A stretch of 64,000 bases of DNA from Deltaproteobacteria bacterium. GTDB lineage: Bacteria > Myxococcota_A > Polyangia > GCA-2747355. This document shows positions 60,844-64,000 of the stretch, in pieces (position 1 is the first letter of the stretch; the number at the start of each line of letters is the position of its first letter). The DNA is taken from contig JACKDQ010000004.1 in assembly GCA_020633415.1 (NCBI GenBank), positions 310,001-374,000 on the forward strand, in the 5' to 3' direction. Below the pieces are notes generated by a model that was given only the letters and a program-made list of their open reading frames with translations, did not search any database and was not told where the DNA came from. The translations under genes were made by a program, and so were the position numbers.

Positions 60844-61437
60844 TCAACGCTGCGGGTGGATCACGACCGGCGTTCCGACGCGCGTCGCCTGCCAGAGCAG
60901 CGTGGTCGCATCGTTATCGATCAGAATGCAGCCGTCGGTGAAGCCGACGTTGCGGTGCAGCTTGCCGATGCGCGAGACCTTTTGCCAGGCCCGCGCCAGC
61001 CAGGCTCTTTCGGCATTGACGCCGTGGATGCCGATCGCCCCACCGAGACGCGTGCCCCATGGTGGACAGCGGCCGCGTTGGTGGGCGCGGATGATCGCCT
61101 GATATTGACGTTTGCTGATCAGTCCAGCGGCGAGGCCGCGCTCAGCGTCTGCCGGTCGCGGATAGTCGAGTCCGAAAAAAAGGTAGTGCTTCTTGCTGCG
61201 ATGGCGCTCGCAGATCCGATAAACGCCCTCCGGGGTTCGCTCGTCGCCCGAGCGTTGCTTGTGTCCTTTGGGGTGTAGGCCAAAGGTCGCGTCGATCGTG
61301 AGCCGCGGCCGGCCGTCGCAAGCCAGCAAGAGTTTTCCTTGGCTCTTGTTGATGTGAATTTGCGGTCGCTCGCAGGCAGCGCGGACCGATCCCGAGAGCA
61401 GCAGAGCTATCGCGCCGATCGTCAGTCGCCAGAGCAT
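60844..61437 (-). CDS. Small L,D-transpeptidase (YkuD family)
   Basis: A 197-residue secreted YkuD enzyme. After the signal peptide (ending 'SGSVRA') comes 'IHINKSQGKLLLACDG', then 'GDERTPEGVYRICER', 'GAIGIHG' and the catalytic 'GFTDGCILID' with Cys170. It makes 3-3 cross-links in peptidoglycan or attaches proteins to it. The TATAAT five bases upstream of the ATG and the lack of a ribosome-binding site suggest a leaderless mRNA. A second YkuD protein is present at 30.7 kb. Confidence 0.92.
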   Translation of the reverse strand: MLWRLTIGAIALLLSGSVRAACERPQIHINKSQGKLLLACDGRPRLTIDATFGLHPKGHKQRSGDERTPEGVYRICERHRSKKHYLFFGLDYPRPADAERGLAAGLISKRQYQAIIRAHQRGRCPPWGTRLGGAIGIHGVNAERAWLARAWQKVSRIGKLHRNVGFTDGCILIDNDATTLLWQATRVGTPVVIHPQR

Positions 61438-61442
61438 TGCCG

Positions 61443-61448
61443 ATTATA
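61443..61448 (-). promoter_or_regulatory. Perfect -10 box placed for a leaderless transcript
   Basis: TATAAT on the minus strand ends five bases before the ATG of the L,D-transpeptidase gene, so transcription would begin at or next to the start codon. No clear -35 is seen at 16-18 bases upstream. Confidence 0.35.
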
Positions 61449-61495
61449 CGGCCAAGCGAAGCGTTTCTTTGCGCGGCTTCCCGCGGGCGGAAGCA

Positions 61496-62524
61496 TCAAC
61501 CCGCGTCGCAGAGTACGCGGTTGCGTCCCTCGCGCTTGGCACGGTACAGCGCGCGATCGGCGCGCTGCAGCAGGTCACCGGCGTCCTTGTCGGTTGGCGA
61601 AATCTCCGCCAAGCCGCCCGATACCGTGACCGGGACGCGGGCGTGACCGATCTCCAACGGCTGCCGGCTCATGTCGGCGCGCAGACGCTCGGTGAGCGGT
61701 GCCGCGCCTTCGAGCGCTGTCGCCGGCAGCATCAGCACGAATTCATCGCCGCCATAGCGGACCAAACTGTCGAAATCGCGCGTCAAGCGGCGCAGGCGGT
61801 GCGAGACTTCGCGCAGCACGCCATCGCCCACCGGATGACCGAAACGATCGTTGATCTCTTTGAAATTGTCGATGTCGACCATCGCTAGCGATAGCGGATG
61901 ATCGTAGCGTCGCGCGCGCTCAAATTCCGTCGGGAAATTGCTGCTGAAGTGCTGGCGGTTGTAGGCGCCGGTTAGCGGGTCGGTCACCGCCAGATGAAAC
62001 AGGCGCGCGTTCTCGACGTCCTTGGCGATTGCTGCGGCGAGATGGTTGAACAGTTCTTCGTCAGCTTCACCGAAACGGTTGGGCTCGGCGGCTCCCGCGG
62101 CGATCACGCCCAAGACGCCACTACGACCGCGCATCGGCACGCAGCAGAGGCTGCGTTGCTCGTGTTGCTGCCATGACACGGTCTTAAAGCGCGACTCTTG
62201 GCGCGTGTCGGCGATGCGTAGTGCCTTGCTCTGCGCCGCGACCCAACCGGCGACGCCCTCACCCAAACGGAACTCGCTGAGGTCTTGCTCTTGGCGCGAA
62301 AGGCCGTGACTCGCCTGACAGATCAGTCGGTGCCCGGTCTCGTCGAGCAGCATCACCGACGCTGAGTCTGCTGCCGATAGATCGCAGGTCGCGGTGACGA
62401 TCCGCTGGAGCAGCAGGTTCAGCGGTTTGCCGCGGGTGATCTCCTGATTTAGCTCAAACAGCAACGACAACAGCGCCCGATCGCGCGTCGGATTTTCCTC
62501 GCGTTGGCTCGCTGTGACTGGCAT
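61496..62524 (-). CDS. GAF-GGDEF diguanylate cyclase
   Basis: A 342-residue protein with an N-terminal GAF domain (about 15-170: 'LNLLLQRIVTATCDLSAADS', 'LGEGVAGWVAAQSKALRIAD') and a C-terminal GGDEF domain ('DPLTGAYNRQHF', 'VDIDNFKEINDRFGH', 'RYGGDEFVLML'). The active GGDEF is intact, and an inhibitory I-site RDFD lies five residues before it, so it should make cyclic-di-GMP with product control. AGAGGTGT precedes the ATG. The GAF ligand is unknown. Confidence 0.95.
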   Translation of the reverse strand: MPVTASQREENPTRDRALLSLLFELNQEITRGKPLNLLLQRIVTATCDLSAADSASVMLLDETGHRLICQASHGLSRQEQDLSEFRLGEGVAGWVAAQSKALRIADTRQESRFKTVSWQQHEQRSLCCVPMRGRSGVLGVIAAGAAEPNRFGEADEELFNHLAAAIAKDVENARLFHLAVTDPLTGAYNRQHFSSNFPTEFERARRYDHPLSLAMVDIDNFKEINDRFGHPVGDGVLREVSHRLRRLTRDFDSLVRYGGDEFVLMLPATALEGAAPLTERLRADMSRQPLEIGHARVPVTVSGGLAEISPTDKDAGDLLQRADRALYRAKREGRNRVLCDAG

Positions 62525-62572
62525 ACACCTCTATCCGCTCGGGGTGACACCCCGCGTCAATACTTAGTGGGT

Positions 62573-62923
62573 TTACTCAAAAAGAGCTAGTACTTTTTCC
62601 GGTGGCCGACCGATCGCGGCGCGGCCACGGAAATAGACCAGCGGGCGCTCCATCAGAATCGGCCAGCGTTGGATTGCCTCGGCGACCGCCCGGCTGCTGC
62701 TGCGCTCGCTTAACCCTGCGTCAGCAAATTCTTTTTCCTTGCGACGCACCAAGGCCAGCGGGGGCTGATCCAGCGCGTCGAGCAATCGCTCGAGCGCTTC
62801 GGCCGATGGTGGTGCGTCCAGATAGCGGACCACCAGCGGTGCGAAGCCGTGTTGCTCGAGCAGCGCCAGGGTCTGGCGACTCTTGCTGCAGCGTGGGTTG
62901 TGATAGATCGTCGGCTGTTCCAT
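62573..62923 (-). CDS. ArsC-like (thioredoxin-fold) reductase
   Basis: A 116-residue ArsC/YfgD family protein. 'IYHNPRCSKSRQTLALLEQH' contains the catalytic Cys12, and 'RPLVYFRGRAAIGRPPEKVL' is the family's end. It could be a glutaredoxin-dependent arsenate reductase, but the Arg triad is only partly recognisable and YfgD-like proteins have no proven arsenate role. No ars genes are nearby. Confidence 0.88.
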   Translation of the reverse strand: MEQPTIYHNPRCSKSRQTLALLEQHGFAPLVVRYLDAPPSAEALERLLDALDQPPLALVRRKEKEFADAGLSERSSSRAVAEAIQRWPILMERPLVYFRGRAAIGRPPEKVLALFE

Positions 62924-63041
62924 CGCTTGACTCGCCCCGTGGAGACCGCGTTGAACTATAGCCGCACTGCGACCGCTGCGCCAACGCCAGATCGCCTGCG
63001 CATTGCCATGTTAGTCTGCGCAGTCACAAGAGGTAGAACAT

Positions 63042-63374
63042 ATGGCGCTCGATCTCATCCACCAGATAAGCGGTCCGCTGGCCGAGGAAGCCGAATCCGA
63101 TTTTGAGCGCGGTCTGTTTGCGGTGCTCGACAAGTTGCTGGCGAACGAACGCGATCAACTCCACGAGCTGATGGGTGGCTTTTTGCAGGCCACCCGCGAC
63201 GCGCCGCTCTCGCCGAGCGGCAAGCTCTATGCCCTGTTGCTGTCCTGTTGCCTGGTCGCGCACCTCGAGGTGCCGTTGACGGTTACTCCAGCGGCGCTGC
63301 AGCGACTTTTGCGCCAAGCCTACAGCGATTTGCAGCAGGCGATCGCCGCCGGCGAGGTACCGGCCGAGGTCTGA
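63042..63374 (+). CDS. Small hypothetical protein
   Basis: A 110-residue, mostly helical, soluble-looking protein ('ALDLIHQISGPLAEEAESDF', 'LEVPLTVTPAALQRLLRQAY'). AGAGG lies before the ATG. It ends two bases before the next gene and forms an operon with it. No family recognised. Confidence 0.65.
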   Translation: MALDLIHQISGPLAEEAESDFERGLFAVLDKLLANERDQLHELMGGFLQATRDAPLSPSGKLYALLLSCCLVAHLEVPLTVTPAALQRLLRQAYSDLQQAIAAGEVPAEV

Positions 63375-63376
63375 GC

Positions 63377-63703
63377 ATGCGAGGCCTGGCCGCCCTGTTG
63401 GCGATCGCTACCGCGAGCGTTGCGCTGATCGCAGTCGCTCTCGGCGAGCTGTTCCCATCGTTTCAAACCCTTGTCCGCTATCGCCTCGCGGCGTTGGCCC
63501 TGGGCTATGGTTTGCCCGTCTTTTCGCTGATCTCGGCACTGATGCTCTATCGCCTCGGGCGGCTTTTCGGTGTGAGCTTGTTGCTTTGCGCCGCGCTCAC
63601 CGGCTGGCTGTACCAGCAGCGCGCTTTTTCAATGATTCTCGCCGCTGGGTTCGCGATTTCGGCGCTGTTGGCATTGTGTTCCAAGTCGCCAACGCGGCGC
63701 TAA
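63377..63703 (+). CDS. Small membrane protein
   Basis: A 108-residue protein with four hydrophobic segments ('GLAALLAIATASVALIAVAL', 'LAALALGYGLPVFSLISALM', then 'VSLLLCAALTGWL' and 'ILAAGFAISALLAL'). The start chosen is the ATG two bases after the preceding gene; longer upstream reading crosses that gene. Inner-membrane location is inferred. Family unknown. Confidence 0.65.
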   Translation: MRGLAALLAIATASVALIAVALGELFPSFQTLVRYRLAALALGYGLPVFSLISALMLYRLGRLFGVSLLLCAALTGWLYQQRAFSMILAAGFAISALLALCSKSPTRR

Positions 63704-63813
63704 GCTGAGGCGTGCCGGCATGATCTTCACCCGCCACACGTAATAATTAGGGCGATTCGCAGTTTTCACTGTAACCCCCGGCTCGCTTTTGAGTTTTAGA
63801 CGGTGGAGGGTCG

Positions 63814-64000
63814 ATGTCGCCGACGAAGCGTGCACAACGAGGGGATCGTGATGCGTTCTCGCTGCTCTATCGGCGGCACTACCCCGAGCTGCTGCGGCGT
63901 GCGGTACGCCTTTTGGCGGACGAGGCTGCCGCGCTCGATATCGTCCAAGAGGCCAGTTTGCGGGCGATGGCGGCGATAGCCAAGACGGACGGTCGTTCGC
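63814..64000 (+). CDS. ECF-type RNA polymerase sigma factor (5' part only)
   Basis: The first 62 codons are visible before the window ends. They match sigma region 2: 'RGDRDAFSLLYRRHYPELLR', followed by 'LADEAAALDIVQEASLRAM', the usual '-DIVQEAFLRAW-' block of region 2. GGAGGG precedes the ATG. The absence of region 4 in view prevents subgroup assignment and any anti-sigma gene would lie beyond the edge. Confidence 0.85.
   Translation, partial: MSPTKRAQRGDRDAFSLLYRRHYPELLRRAVRLLADEAAALDIVQEASLRAMAAIAKTDGRS

Overview
The window is GC-rich bacterial chromosome with dense genes, short gaps and many overlapping stop/start codons. The best guess for the source is a member of the Myxococcota (formerly Deltaproteobacteria) or a close relative. 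The reasons are several lipoproteins carrying aspartate/glycine-rich linkers and a 'DGKDNDGDGRIDCEDSDC' type motif, EGF-like and CARDB surface lipoproteins, a PATAN/receiver/TPR mega-regulator and a solitary type III export gate gene. I see no insertion sequence, prophage, CRISPR array, rRNA or intact tRNA. Assignments rest on motifs read by eye; no database search was possible.

Layout. 1-5.7 kb (minus strand): a molybdenum-cofactor operon moaA-moaC-moeA-moaD-moaE, followed after a short gap by the FAD, 2Fe-2S and (cut by the window edge) Mo-binding subunits of a xanthine-dehydrogenase-family hydroxylase. Cofactor synthesis and its user are therefore adjacent. 5.8-14.5 kb (minus): a 1067-residue receiver-PATAN-J-like-TPR protein, an orphan sctV, rlmH, rsfS, a lipoprotein and a prepilin peptidase. 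14.6-24.2 kb (plus): aconitase, a three-gene RND efflux operon (outer-membrane factor, lipoprotein adaptor, HAE1 pump), a secreted unknown and a zinc-ribbon protein. 24.3-28.8 kb (minus): a frameshifted secreted gene, a predicted outer-membrane barrel protein and an unusually long GlmS. 28.9-33.1 kb (plus): GlnS, an L,D-transpeptidase/DUF1287 fusion and a lipoprotein. 33.2-36.5 kb (minus): EttA, a GNAT acetyltransferase and a DUF1848 protein, followed by queF on plus.

37-45.3 kb is a surface/secreted block: a Cys-rich EGF-like lipoprotein, a small Cys-rich lipoprotein and a Gly-rich lipoprotein on minus, then a six-repeat CARDB lipoprotein and an ACE-like M2 peptidase lipoprotein on plus. 45.3-53.2 kb (minus) is a second molybdenum-hydroxylase operon: CoxG-like protein, 2Fe-2S, Mo-binding and FAD subunits, a cyclase-family metal hydrolase and an amidase, behind a readable sigma-70-like promoter and followed by a BcsL/CelD-type acyltransferase. 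Hydroxylase, ring-opening hydrolase and amidase together suggest catabolism of an N-heterocycle or amide, but the substrate is unknown. 53.3-59.5 kb: a secreted three-repeat Cys-containing protein of unknown family, a lipoprotein, a Na/Pi cotransporter, a uracil/xanthine permease and a probably damaged gene. 59.7-64 kb: an unknown 361-residue protein, a small L,D-transpeptidase, a GAF-GGDEF cyclase, an ArsC-like protein, two small unknown proteins and the start of an ECF-type sigma factor that runs off the right edge.

The most unusual points are the MoaD C-terminus (Gly-Gly followed by Ala), the unassigned second molybdenum-hydroxylase operon, the receiver/PATAN/J-like/TPR protein next to a lone sctV, the repeat-built surface proteins, and two apparently broken genes near 24.5 and 59.3 kb.
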